NCBI RefSeq assembly: GCF_001613305.1
Contig: NZ_BDCC01000023.1
Location: forward strand, 17,441-81,440
DNA from: Nocardia vaccinii NBRC 15922
Lineage (GTDB): Bacteria > Actinomycetota > Actinomycetes > Mycobacteriales > Mycobacteriaceae
Length of the DNA: 64,000 bases
Direction of reading: 5' to 3'
In this document: one piece after another, positions 17,583 through 25,552 of the stretch
How the letters are laid out: each line of letters opens with the position of its first letter
Numbering within the stretch: the stretch's first letter is position 1
Translations under genes and position numbers: made by a program
The notes under the pieces: generated by a model
The model's database searches: none
What the model was told of the DNA's origin: nothing
The model's input: the letters and a program-made list of their open reading frames with translations, nothing else

Positions 17583-18932
17583 CTACGCCTTCGCCGGTTC
17601 CGGTTCCGGTTCGCTGCCGATGCCGCCGAACATCTTTCGCTTCAGCGGAGGCAGCGCACCGGTCACTCGGAAGACCGTGCGGGCCATGGTGCGCGAGACG
17701 CGGCTGCCCGTGACGGACTGCTCGGCGGCCTGCAGCGAGGCGCGCACGGCGGCGAAACCGTAGCCGATCATCTGCGCCTCGTACTCGTGCAGGGCGTCGA
17801 GCAATGGGCGGTCACCGCGTGCCGCCGCGATGAGTGCGCCGGTCAGCACCTGGGCGTCGCGCAGCGCGACATTGGCCCCGATACCGCGGAACGGGGTCAT
17901 ACTGTGGATGGCATCGCCCAGCAGCGTGACGTTGGTCGTCTCCCAGGGCTCGACGGGAACCGAGGTGCGAATCGGCAGCAGGGTGACGGTATCGGTGTCG
18001 CAGCCGGTGATCAGCTCGCGCAGTTGCGGCGACCAGTCTGCGGTGAGCCGATCGGCGAGGTCCTGAAGTTCCCTGGGCCCCAACGTTTCCAGATCGGCCG
18101 GATAATCGCCGCGTTTCGCGGCGTAACTCCAGAGCACGTAGGGCCGGGTGTTGTCGAACAGCGCGCCGGGATACAGTTTCGCGGCGCCGTCGTTGCCGCC
18201 GATCGTTCCGGAATCCGCATCGGCGGAACCGAATTCGTGCGGTGCGACGAACATGCCACAGCTCCTGGGCGGAATGATGCTGACCGGGGCGAGCTGCAGC
18301 CGGGGTGCGAGGCGGCGCCGGTTCTGCTCGGTCAGCATGTATTTGCCGCCGATGGCGACGATTCCGGTGTCGATGCGCTGGGCGTGCGGGAGCAGCTGGG
18401 CGCGCACGCGCGAGGTGCCGCCGTCCGCGCCGACCAGGACGTCGCCGAATGCCGTTGTGCCATCTGCGAACCGGGCCTCGACACGGCCATCGGGCAGCTG
18501 CGTGTATCCGGTGACGGCCTTGTCGTAGTGCACCACGTCGTCCAGGTCGGACAGTAGGATCTGGCGCAGGGTGATGCGGCTGACCCCGAAGTTGCGGTCG
18601 ACGTCATCGGCCGGGTTGCCCTCGATGGTCTCGCGATCGAGTTCGAGCAGGGTGCTCATCTGCTCGGTGGCGAAACCGAATCCGATCTCGGACTCGACCG
18701 CGTTGGAATGGGCGACGAACGCGCGGTAGAGATGCTCGGGTAGCAGTTCGTACAGGGCCCGGCTCCCGCGTGGGCTGATGTGGATGCGGAAGCCTTGCAG
18801 CCGGTCGGTGCGGTGCCGATCGCGTTCGTATACCGCGACGTCCACACCGGCCTTGCGGAGCCCGTGCGCGAGGGCGAGACCGCCGATCCCGCCTCCGGCG
18901 ATGATCACCTGCACAGATGTATTGGCGGACAT
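17583..18932 (-). CDS. FAD-dependent monooxygenase (PHBH-like fold)
   Basis: A flavoprotein monooxygenase of about 449 residues. An N-terminal dinucleotide-binding GGGIGGLALAHGL motif, DVLVGADGGTSRVR (the DG motif, middle) and LGDAIHSMTPFRGIGANVALRDA (the GD motif, C-terminal third) define the class A aromatic/polyketide hydroxylase fold. The substrate is not predictable; relatives often hydroxylate aromatic compounds or inactivate antibiotics. I start at MSANTS (18932); an ATG at 18947 is equally open. The gene lies 57 bp downstream of a MarR regulator on the same strand, a typical inducible detoxification pair. Confidence 0.85.
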   Translation of the reverse strand: MSANTSVQVIIAGGGIGGLALAHGLRKAGVDVAVYERDRHRTDRLQGFRIHISPRGSRALYELLPEHLYRAFVAHSNAVESEIGFGFATEQMSTLLELDRETIEGNPADDVDRNFGVSRITLRQILLSDLDDVVHYDKAVTGYTQLPDGRVEARFADGTTAFGDVLVGADGGTSRVRAQLLPHAQRIDTGIVAIGGKYMLTEQNRRRLAPRLQLAPVSIIPPRSCGMFVAPHEFGSADADSGTIGGNDGAAKLYPGALFDNTRPYVLWSYAAKRGDYPADLETLGPRELQDLADRLTADWSPQLRELITGCDTDTVTLLPIRTSVPVEPWETTNVTLLGDAIHSMTPFRGIGANVALRDAQVLTGALIAAARGDRPLLDALHEYEAQMIGYGFAAVRASLQAAEQSVTGSRVSRTMARTVFRVTGALPPLKRKMFGGIGSEPEPEPAKA

Positions 18933-18989
18933 GATATCCACTTCCATTCTTGTTCGATTATCAATAGGGAGAAGGGTTTTCGGAGCAGC

Positions 18990-19472
18990 TCAGCCCTGGC
19001 TCCAGCCGAACGGCCGGTGCCGCTTGCGGGCCGCCTGCTGCTGCTCGGCCCCGTGCCGCGCCCAGTCCTCGGTCAGCCGGGTGAGCAACCGGGTCAGGGT
19101 GACCACGTCCTGCGCGGACCACTCGGCGATCACGGCGCCGAAGACCTGTTCGCCGACGTCGAGGAACTGCCGCAATTCCGCCCGGCCGGCGTCGGTGGCC
19201 AGCAGCAGGACCGCGCGGCGATCCGCCGGGTCGGGCTCGGTGGTCACCAGTTCGGCCTCGGCCAACGCTCGGATGTGCCGGGTGATGGAGGAGGGCAGGG
19301 CGTCCAATCGCTCGGCGACCTCGCCCGCGCGCAGCGGGCCGTGCTCCACGGCCAACTGCAGGACGCCCAATCGGACCGCGTCGAACATGCGCGCCTGTCC
19401 CTGCCGGTTGGCCTCGGCGAACTGGGAGACGGTCCGAACCAGTTCGCTGATCTGGGCTTTATTTGCTTGCAT
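18990..19472 (-). CDS. MarR-family transcriptional regulator
   Basis: A 160-residue winged-helix regulator. The DNA-binding core is VLQLAVEHGPLRAGEVAERLDALPSSITRHIRALAEAELV followed by the beta wing DPADRRAVLLLATDAGRAE with the signature Asp-Arg-Arg. The N- and C-terminal helices form the dimer interface. It precedes the FAD monooxygenase on the same strand and probably represses it and itself. Two 20-bp direct repeats at 19461-19508 overlap its start codon and are the likely operators. The start ATG ends at 19472. Its promoter region is shared with divergent argC. Confidence 0.9.
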   Translation of the reverse strand: MQANKAQISELVRTVSQFAEANRQGQARMFDAVRLGVLQLAVEHGPLRAGEVAERLDALPSSITRHIRALAEAELVTTEPDPADRRAVLLLATDAGRAELRQFLDVGEQVFGAVIAEWSAQDVVTLTRLLTRLTEDWARHGAEQQQAARKRHRPFGWSQG

Positions 19473-19508
19473 GAAACAAGAGTAAATTATTTGCTCGCGT
19501 GAAACAAA
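19461..19508. repeat. Two 20-bp direct repeats at the marR start (candidate MarR operator)
   Basis: ATTTGCTTGCATGAAACAAG (19461-19480) and ATTTGCTCGCGTGAAACAAA (19489-19508) match at 17 of 20 positions and are offset by 28 bp. Each is weakly palindromic (TTGCTY...GAAACAA). The first covers the marR start codon, so binding would block its own expression. Only about 20 bp separate the second copy from the ArgR module upstream of argC. Confidence 0.6.
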
Positions 19509-19528
19509 TATTATTCCGGACACCCCGC

Positions 19529-19561
19529 TATGAATGGGATTGCATGATCGTGCATAATCAT
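19529..19561 (+). promoter_or_regulatory. ARG-box module and probable promoter of argC
   Basis: A 33-bp element beginning TATGAATGGGATTGCAT and ending TGCATAATCAT. It resembles two adjacent ARG boxes: TGAAT-GGG-ATTGCA, then TGCAT-N4-GTGCA. A copy identical at 30 of 33 positions lies at 28982-29014 before argG. The CATAAT at 19553-19558 is a plausible -10. Transcription would then start close to the argC ATG at 19565, which has no Shine-Dalgarno, so a leaderless argC mRNA is likely. Confidence 0.75.
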
Positions 19562-19564
19562 CAC

Positions 19565-20659
19565 ATGGCGGATACCTCGAGTGGGCCCGTGCTGCGGGTC
19601 GCGGTGGCTGGTGCGAGCGGATACGCGGGCGGTGAGGTCCTGCGATTGCTGCTGGGGCATCCGGCGTACCGAAGTGGGCGCCTCCAGATCGGGGCGCTGA
19701 CCGCCGGATCCAACGCGGGCACGCTGCTGGGGGAGACGCAGCCGCATCTGCTGCCCCTGGCCGACCGGGTCCTGAGCGAGACGACCCCGGAGATCCTGGC
19801 CGGGCACGACATCGTCTTCCTCGGCCTGCCGCACGGTCAGTCGGCGGCGATCGCCACCGCACTGCCCGAGTCCACGGTGATCATCGACTGCGGCGCGGAT
19901 TTCCGGCTCACCGACGCGGAAGTATGGGAGCGGTACTACAAGACACCGTACGCGGGCAGTTGGCCTTACGGTCTGCCCGAACTGCCGGGCGCGCGTGAGC
20001 GGTTGCGCGGCGCGACCCGCATCGCGGTGCCGGGCTGCTATCCCACGGTGTCCAGCCTGGCGCTGGCGCCGGCGGTCGCCGCCGGAATCGTCGAGCCGAC
20101 CGTGCATATCGTCGCGGTGAGTGGATCCTCCGGTGCGGGCCGCAAACCCGATGTGGCACTGCTGGGTTCGGAGGTGATGGGTTCCGTGCGTGCCTACGGC
20201 ATCGCCGGTGCGCACCGGCACACCCCGGAGATCGCGCAGAATCTGAAGGCGGTGGCCGCGAGTGCCGCCGAGGGGCGCGAATTCGATTGCGCCGGAGCCG
20301 ATATCGCTGTCTCGTTCACCCCGGTGCTCGCGCCGATGCCGCGCGGCATCCTGGCAACCTGCACCGCGCCCACGCGAGTGGACCTCGCGCAGGCCCGCGC
20401 GGTCTACGAGAAGGCCTACGCCGATGAACCTTTCGTCCATCTGCTGCCCGAAGGACAACTGCCGCAGACCGGTTCGGTGCTCGGCTCCAACGCGGTGACC
20501 CTGCAGGTCGCCGTGGACGAGGACGCCGGCCTGCTGGTCGTGATCGGCGCGATCGACAACCTGACCAAGGGCACCGCGGGCGCCGCGGTGCAATCGATGA
20601 ATCTGGCGGTCGGCTACGAGGAGACCGCCGGACTTCCCACCGTAGGAGTGGCACCGTGA
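19565..20659 (+). CDS. argC: N-acetyl-gamma-glutamyl-phosphate reductase
   Basis: Third step of arginine biosynthesis: NADPH-dependent reduction of N-acetylglutamyl-5-phosphate to the semialdehyde. It is 364 residues from the ATG at 19565. The Rossmann motif VAVAGASGYAGGEVLRLL is at the N-terminus, the catalytic Cys in IAVPGCYPTVSS (about residue 158), and AYGIAGAHRHTPEI carries the conserved His. Upstream in-frame codons (19499 and 19544) lie in the MarR repeat and the ARG box, and I reject them as starts. The TGA overlaps the argJ GTG by 4 nt. Expression is presumably repressed by ArgR at the adjacent box. Confidence 0.96.
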   Translation: MADTSSGPVLRVAVAGASGYAGGEVLRLLLGHPAYRSGRLQIGALTAGSNAGTLLGETQPHLLPLADRVLSETTPEILAGHDIVFLGLPHGQSAAIATALPESTVIIDCGADFRLTDAEVWERYYKTPYAGSWPYGLPELPGARERLRGATRIAVPGCYPTVSSLALAPAVAAGIVEPTVHIVAVSGSSGAGRKPDVALLGSEVMGSVRAYGIAGAHRHTPEIAQNLKAVAASAAEGREFDCAGADIAVSFTPVLAPMPRGILATCTAPTRVDLAQARAVYEKAYADEPFVHLLPEGQLPQTGSVLGSNAVTLQVAVDEDAGLLVVIGAIDNLTKGTAGAAVQSMNLAVGYEETAGLPTVGVAP

Positions 20660-21861
20660 CATCGAGCGACAAATTGGTCCGGACCCAGGGGGTGACCGCA
20701 CCGCTGGGGTTCCGCGCGGCCGGAATCGCCGCCGGAATCAAGGCGAGCGGCAAACCGGATCTGGCCCTGGTCGTCAACGAGGGTCCGGAGTGCGCGGCGG
20801 CCGGGGTCTTCACCCGTAACAAGGTCAAGGCCGCGCCCGTGCTGTGGTCGCAGCAGGTGCTGACCGGCGGCCGGTTGCGCGCGGTGATCCTGAACTCCGG
20901 CGGCGCGAACGCCTGCACCGGCCCGGGCGGCTTCCAGGACACCCACGCCACGGCCGAGGAATTGGCGAAGGCGTTGAGCAACTGGGGAACCGAGACCGGC
21001 GCGGGCGAGATCGCGGTCTGCTCGACCGGTTTGATCGGGGACCGGCTGCCGATGGACAAGGTGATTCCGGGCGTTACCGAGATCGTGCACGAGATGGCCG
21101 GTGGGATATCCGGCGGAACCGATGCGGCACACGCCATCATGACCACCGACACGGTGCCGAAGGAGGCGGCGTACCACCATCACGACAAGTGGAACGTCGG
21201 CGGGATGGCCAAGGGCGCGGGCATGCTGGCGCCCTCGCTGGCCACCATGCTCGTGGTGTTGACCACCGACGCCGTGGCGACGCCCGAACAGCTGGATTCG
21301 GCTCTGCGCAAGGCGACCTCGCGCACCTTCGACCGTCTCGACGTCGACGGCTCGTGCTCCACCAACGACACCGTGCTGCTACTGGCCAGCGGGGCGAGCG
21401 AGGTCACGCCCGCGCAGCAGGATCTGGACGCGGCGGTCCTGGCCGTCTGCGACGATCTGGCCGCGCAGCTGATGGCCGATGCGGAGGGCGTCACCAAGCG
21501 GGTGCTGGTCACCGTGCGCGGTGCGGTGGACGAGGATCAGGCGCTGATCGGCGCCCGCGCGGTCGCGCGCGACTCACTGGTCAAGACCGCGATTTTCGGA
21601 TCGGACCCGAACTGGGGCCGGGTGCTCGCCGCGATCGGCATCGCACCGATCGATCTGGATCCCGATCGAATCTCGGTGTCGTTCAACGGGAGTCCGGTGT
21701 GCGTCGGCGGAACGGGCGCGCCGGGTGCGCGGGAGGTCGATCTGTCCGGCGCGGACATCCACGTCGTGATCGATCTGGCTCTGGGCGAGGGCGAGGCCAC
21801 CATCCGTACCACGGACCTCTCGCACGGGTATGTGGAAGAGAATTCGGCGTACAGCTCATGA
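20656..21861 (+). CDS. argJ: Bifunctional glutamate N-acetyltransferase / amino-acid acetyltransferase
   Basis: ArgJ recycles the acetyl group from N-acetylornithine to glutamate and, in bifunctional forms, also uses acetyl-CoA. It is 401 residues. It is made as a precursor that self-cleaves before a Thr nucleophile, seen here in KGAGMLAPSLATMLV (Thr about 197). Other family blocks are NSGGANACTG, CSTGLIGDRLPMDK and FGSDPNWGRVLAAIG. The GTG start overlaps the argC stop (GTGA) and its own stop overlaps the argB ATG (ATGA), so translation is coupled on both sides. With argJ present, an argA/argE route is not needed. Confidence 0.96.
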   Translation: MTSSDKLVRTQGVTAPLGFRAAGIAAGIKASGKPDLALVVNEGPECAAAGVFTRNKVKAAPVLWSQQVLTGGRLRAVILNSGGANACTGPGGFQDTHATAEELAKALSNWGTETGAGEIAVCSTGLIGDRLPMDKVIPGVTEIVHEMAGGISGGTDAAHAIMTTDTVPKEAAYHHHDKWNVGGMAKGAGMLAPSLATMLVVLTTDAVATPEQLDSALRKATSRTFDRLDVDGSCSTNDTVLLLASGASEVTPAQQDLDAAVLAVCDDLAAQLMADAEGVTKRVLVTVRGAVDEDQALIGARAVARDSLVKTAIFGSDPNWGRVLAAIGIAPIDLDPDRISVSFNGSPVCVGGTGAPGAREVDLSGADIHVVIDLALGEGEATIRTTDLSHGYVEENSAYSS

Positions 21862-22829
21862 CCGAGATCGAGGCGAATGCCACTGTGAAGCAATCGATTC
21901 CCGCTGCCCTGGCCGGACTGTCCGCACTGGACAAGGCGCATGTGCTCGCCGACGCGCTGCCCTGGCTGCAGAAATTCCGGGACACCGTCGTGGTGGTGAA
22001 ATACGGCGGCAACGCCATGATCGACGAGGATCTCAAGCGCGCCTTCGCCGCCGATATGGTCTTCCTGCGCACCGTGGGCGTACATCCGATCGTGGTACAC
22101 GGCGGCGGCCCGCAGATCAGCGCCATGCTGAAGCGCCTCGGCCTGGAGGGCGAATTCCGCGGCGGCCTGCGGGTGACCACACCCGAGGTGCTGGACGTCG
22201 CACGCATGGTGTTGTTCGGTCAGGTCGGCCGGGAACTGGTCGGCCTGATCAACGCGCACGGCCCGTACGGGGTCGGCATCTCCGGTGAGGACGCGCGCCT
22301 GTTCACCGCGACCCGCCGCACTCTCGAAATCAACGGCGAGGCAACCGATATCGGCCTGGTCGGCGATGTCACCGCGGTGAATCCGGATGCGGTGCAGGAC
22401 ATCGTCCGGGCGGGCCGGATCCCGGTGGTCTCGACGCTGGCCCCCGACGTGGACGGCGTGGTGCACAACGTCAACGCCGATACCGCCGCGGGAGCGCTGG
22501 CCGCCGCGGTGGGCGCGGAGAAGCTGGTCGTGCTGACCGATGTCGAAGGGCTGTATACGAATTGGCCCGACCGGTCCTCGCTGACCACGCATATCGATAC
22601 CGACGCGCTGGCGAAGCTGCTGCCCTCGCTGGATTCGGGCATGGTGCCCAAGATGGAGGCCTGCCTGCGTGCGGTGTGCGGCGGTGTGCCGACCGCGCAC
22701 GTCATCGACGGGCGGGTGCCGCACGCGGTCTTGTTGGAACTGTTCACCGGGGAGGGGATCGGCACGATGATCTCCCCCTCGACCCCACCGCCGGCCACCG
22801 CGCCGCAGGAGGGCACGGAAAGCCTATGA
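21858..22829 (+). CDS. argB: Acetylglutamate kinase
   Basis: Phosphorylates N-acetylglutamate, usually the feedback-inhibited step of the pathway. It is 323 residues, an amino-acid-kinase fold. Visible are VVVVKYGGNAM (ATP site), VHGGGPQIS, GLRVTTPEVLDVARMV, and LTDVEGLY with SGMVPKMEACLRAV at the C-terminus. The N-terminal helix before the kinase core (about residues 1-40) is the extension found in arginine-sensitive hexameric enzymes, so feedback control by arginine is likely. ATGA overlaps occur at both ends. The C-terminal tail beyond the last conserved block is Pro/Thr-rich and probably disordered. Confidence 0.96.
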   Translation: MTEIEANATVKQSIPAALAGLSALDKAHVLADALPWLQKFRDTVVVVKYGGNAMIDEDLKRAFAADMVFLRTVGVHPIVVHGGGPQISAMLKRLGLEGEFRGGLRVTTPEVLDVARMVLFGQVGRELVGLINAHGPYGVGISGEDARLFTATRRTLEINGEATDIGLVGDVTAVNPDAVQDIVRAGRIPVVSTLAPDVDGVVHNVNADTAAGALAAAVGAEKLVVLTDVEGLYTNWPDRSSLTTHIDTDALAKLLPSLDSGMVPKMEACLRAVCGGVPTAHVIDGRVPHAVLLELFTGEGIGTMISPSTPPPATAPQEGTESL

Positions 22830-24034
22830 GTACTCAGGACATTCGGCAGCGGTGGTCCGCGTCGCTGATGAACAACTACGGCACGCCCGCGATCGCGCTG
22901 GTGCGCGGTTCGGGCGCGGAACTCTACGACGCCGAGGGCAAGCGCTACCTCGATTTCCTCGGCGGCATCGCGGTGAACAGCCTCGGGCACGCCCATCCGG
23001 CGATCATCGAGGCGGTGACCACGCAGCTGAACACGCTGGGGCACGTCTCGAATCTCTACGCCAGCGAACCGGTGCTGGAACTCGCCGAGCGGCTGCTGGC
23101 GCATTTCGGTGACGGCGCGGGGCGGGCGTTCTTCTGCAACTCGGGCACCGAGGCGAACGAGGCGGCGTTCAAGATCGCGCGGTTGACCGGTCGGCCCAAG
23201 ATCGTCGCCTGTGAGGAGGCGTTCCACGGCCGCACCATGGGCGCGCTCGCGCTGACCGGCCAGCCGTCCAAGCGCGCGCCGTTCGAGCCGATGCCGCCGG
23301 GCGTGCTGCACATCCCCTACGGTGACGTGGAAGCCCTTGCCGCCGTGGTCGATTCGGATACCGCCGCGGTATTCCTGGAGCCGATGATGGGCGAGAGCGG
23401 GGTCGTGGTGCCGCCACCGGACTATCTGGCCGCGGCCCGCGCGATCACCGCCGAACACGGCGCACTGCTCATCCTGGACGAGGTGCAGACCGGCATCGGC
23501 CGCACCGGCCATTTCTACGCGCATCAGGCCGCGGGACTGGTGCCCGACGTGATCACCCTGGCCAAGGGGCTGGGCGGCGGCCTGCCGATCGGCGCGGTGC
23601 TCGCGCAGGGCCGTGCGGCGGAACTGCTCACGCCGGGCCTGCACGGGACCACCTTCGGTGGTAACCCGGTCTGCGCCGCGGCGGCGTTGGCCGTGCTGCG
23701 CACCATCGATCGGGACGATCTGTTGCACAACGTGGAGACGGTCGGCAAGAAACTGATCGACGGCATCGACGAACTCGGACACCCGCTGATCGATCATGTG
23801 CGCGGCGCGGGCCTGCTGATCGGCATCCAGCTGAATCGGCCGGCCGCCGCGCAGGTGGAATCGGCCGCCCGCGCGCAGGGCTATCTGGTGAATCCGGCCA
23901 AACCCGACGTCATCCGACTGGCGCCGCCACTGATCTTGACCGAGACTCAAGCCGGGAGCCTGCTGTCGGATCTGCCCGGCATCCTGGACACCGCCCTGGA
24001 GCAGCACACCACCCTGGAGAAGGGGGACAAGTGA
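22826..24034 (+). CDS. argD: Acetylornithine aminotransferase
   Basis: PLP-dependent class III aminotransferase converting N-acetylglutamate semialdehyde to N-acetylornithine, 402 residues. The PLP lysine is in TLAKGLGGGLPIGA (about residue 250), the cofactor Asp in ILDEVQTGIGRTG, and FCNSGTEANEAAFK binds the phosphate. The ATG at 22826 overlaps the argB stop by 4 nt, and the argD TGA overlaps the argF GTG. Many ArgD proteins also serve as succinyldiaminopimelate aminotransferase in lysine synthesis; the sequence does not decide this. Confidence 0.96.
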   Translation: MSTQDIRQRWSASLMNNYGTPAIALVRGSGAELYDAEGKRYLDFLGGIAVNSLGHAHPAIIEAVTTQLNTLGHVSNLYASEPVLELAERLLAHFGDGAGRAFFCNSGTEANEAAFKIARLTGRPKIVACEEAFHGRTMGALALTGQPSKRAPFEPMPPGVLHIPYGDVEALAAVVDSDTAAVFLEPMMGESGVVVPPPDYLAAARAITAEHGALLILDEVQTGIGRTGHFYAHQAAGLVPDVITLAKGLGGGLPIGAVLAQGRAAELLTPGLHGTTFGGNPVCAAAALAVLRTIDRDDLLHNVETVGKKLIDGIDELGHPLIDHVRGAGLLIGIQLNRPAAAQVESAARAQGYLVNPAKPDVIRLAPPLILTETQAGSLLSDLPGILDTALEQHTTLEKGDK

Positions 24035-24975
24035 GCATCCGCCACTTCCTACGTGACGACGACGTCAGCCCGGCCGAACAGGCCGAAATCCTCTCGCTGG
24101 CAGCGGAACTGAAGGCCGCGCCGTTTTCGCGGCGGCCGCTGGAGGGTCCGCGCGGGGTCGGGGTGATCTTCGAGAAGAACTCCACCCGCACCCGGTTCTC
24201 CTTCGAGATGGGGATCGCCCAGATCGGCGGGCACGCGGTGGTGGTCGACGGCCGGACCACTCAGCTCGGCCGCGAGGAGACCCTCGCGGACACCGGCCGG
24301 GTGCTCTCGCGCTACGTCGACGCGATCGTGTGGCGGACCTTCGAACAAGTCCGGCTGGACGAGATGGCCTCCACCGCAACGGTTCCCGTGGTGAACGCGC
24401 TGTCCAACGAATTTCATCCCTGTCAGGTGCTGGCCGATCTGCTGACCCTCACCGAGCGCAAGGGCGATCTGACCGGTCGCACCCTCGCCTACTTCGGCGA
24501 CGGCGCGAACAATATGGCGCATTCGCTGCTGCTGGGCGGCGTGACCGCGGGCCTGAACGTGGTCATCGCCGCGCCTTCGGGTTTCGAACCCGCGGACTGG
24601 GTGCTCGAGGCCGCCCGCAAGCGCGCCGCGGAAACCGGGGCGAGCGTCGCGGTCACCGGTGACCCGATCGCCGCGGCCACCGGCGCGGACGCACTGGTGA
24701 CCGACGCCTGGACCTCCATGGGTCAGGAGAACGACGGGCTGGATCGGGTCGGTCCGTTCCGTCCCTTCCAGGTCAACTCCGGGCTGCTGTCTCATGCGGC
24801 CGCGGACGCCGTTGTGCTGCACTGTCTTCCGGCGCACCGCGGGGAGGAGATCACCGACGAGGTGATCGACGGCCCGCACAGCGTCGTCTGGGACGAGGCG
24901 GAGAACCGGCTGCACGCGCAGAAGGCGCTGCTGGTGTGGTTGCTGGGCAAGAGCGAGCAGGAGCGACGAGCGTGA
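24031..24975 (+). CDS. argF: Ornithine carbamoyltransferase, anabolic
   Basis: Forms citrulline from ornithine and carbamoyl phosphate, 314 residues. The carbamoyl-phosphate loop FEKNSTRTRFSFE (about 49-61), DALVTDAWTSMGQE (ornithine domain) and the catalytic HCLPAHRGEEI (Cys about 270) are intact. GTG start overlapping the argD stop (GTGA) places it last in the tightly coupled argCJBDF block. It is named argF rather than a catabolic arcB because of this biosynthetic context and the absence of arcA or arcC. Confidence 0.96.
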   Translation: MSIRHFLRDDDVSPAEQAEILSLAAELKAAPFSRRPLEGPRGVGVIFEKNSTRTRFSFEMGIAQIGGHAVVVDGRTTQLGREETLADTGRVLSRYVDAIVWRTFEQVRLDEMASTATVPVVNALSNEFHPCQVLADLLTLTERKGDLTGRTLAYFGDGANNMAHSLLLGGVTAGLNVVIAAPSGFEPADWVLEAARKRAAETGASVAVTGDPIAAATGADALVTDAWTSMGQENDGLDRVGPFRPFQVNSGLLSHAAADAVVLHCLPAHRGEEITDEVIDGPHSVVWDEAENRLHAQKALLVWLLGKSEQERRA

Positions 24976-24988
24976 TTGGAAGACGTTC

Positions 24989-25513
24989 GTGAGTACCACG
25001 GACCGAGCGGGCGTCGAGCCGAACAGATCCGGCCCGGCGACCGCTCGCACGCGTGCCGGTCGGCAGCAGCGCATCGTGGAGATCCTGTCCGGGCATGCGG
25101 TGCGCAGCCAGACCGAACTGGCCGCACTGCTGGCCGAGGACGGTATCGAGACCACCCAGGCGACGCTGTCGCGGGATCTGGACGAACTCGGCGCGGTGAA
25201 GCTGCGCGCCGCGGACGGCGGTGCGGGCGTCTATGTGGTGCCCGAGGACGGCAGTCCGGTGCGCGGGGTCACCGGCGGCACCGACCGCTTGTCGAAACTA
25301 CTCGGCGACCTGCTGGTTTCCACCGATCACAGCGGCAATATCGCGGTTCTGCGCACGCCACCGGGCGCGGCGCACTTCCTGGCGAGTGCGCTCGATCGCG
25401 CCTCGCTGCCGGAGATCGTCGGCACCATCGCCGGGGACGACACCATCGCGGTGATCGCCCGCGAACCGCTCACCGGCGCGGAACTGGCCGCGAAGATCGA
25501 GCAGTGGGCCTGA
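24989..25513 (+). CDS. argR: Arginine repressor
   Basis: ArgR/AhrC-family repressor, 174 residues. The N-terminal winged helix (GRQQRIVEILSGHAVRSQTELAALLAEDGIETTQATLSRDLDELGAVKL, in segments across about residues 24-72) carries the family SRDLDELG motif. The C-terminal hexamerisation and arginine-binding domain has LVSTDHSGNIAVLRTPPGAAHFLASALD and GTIAGDDTIAVIARE, with the paired acidic residues that contact arginine. GTG at 24989 is 13 bp after argF. It would bind the 33-bp modules before argC and argG and thereby also control its own transcription as part of the argC operon. Confidence 0.96.
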   Translation: MSTTDRAGVEPNRSGPATARTRAGRQQRIVEILSGHAVRSQTELAALLAEDGIETTQATLSRDLDELGAVKLRAADGGAGVYVVPEDGSPVRGVTGGTDRLSKLLGDLLVSTDHSGNIAVLRTPPGAAHFLASALDRASLPEIVGTIAGDDTIAVIAREPLTGAELAAKIEQWA

Positions 25514-25552
25514 ACCACTGAACCGGTTGGGCCGGTGGGTTGTTCGCCGCAA

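Noticed and set aside
25504..25552. Terminator between argR and the convergent MFS gene
   Set aside because: Only a bulged pairing of CCAC..CCGG with CCGGTGG is possible; too weak to call.
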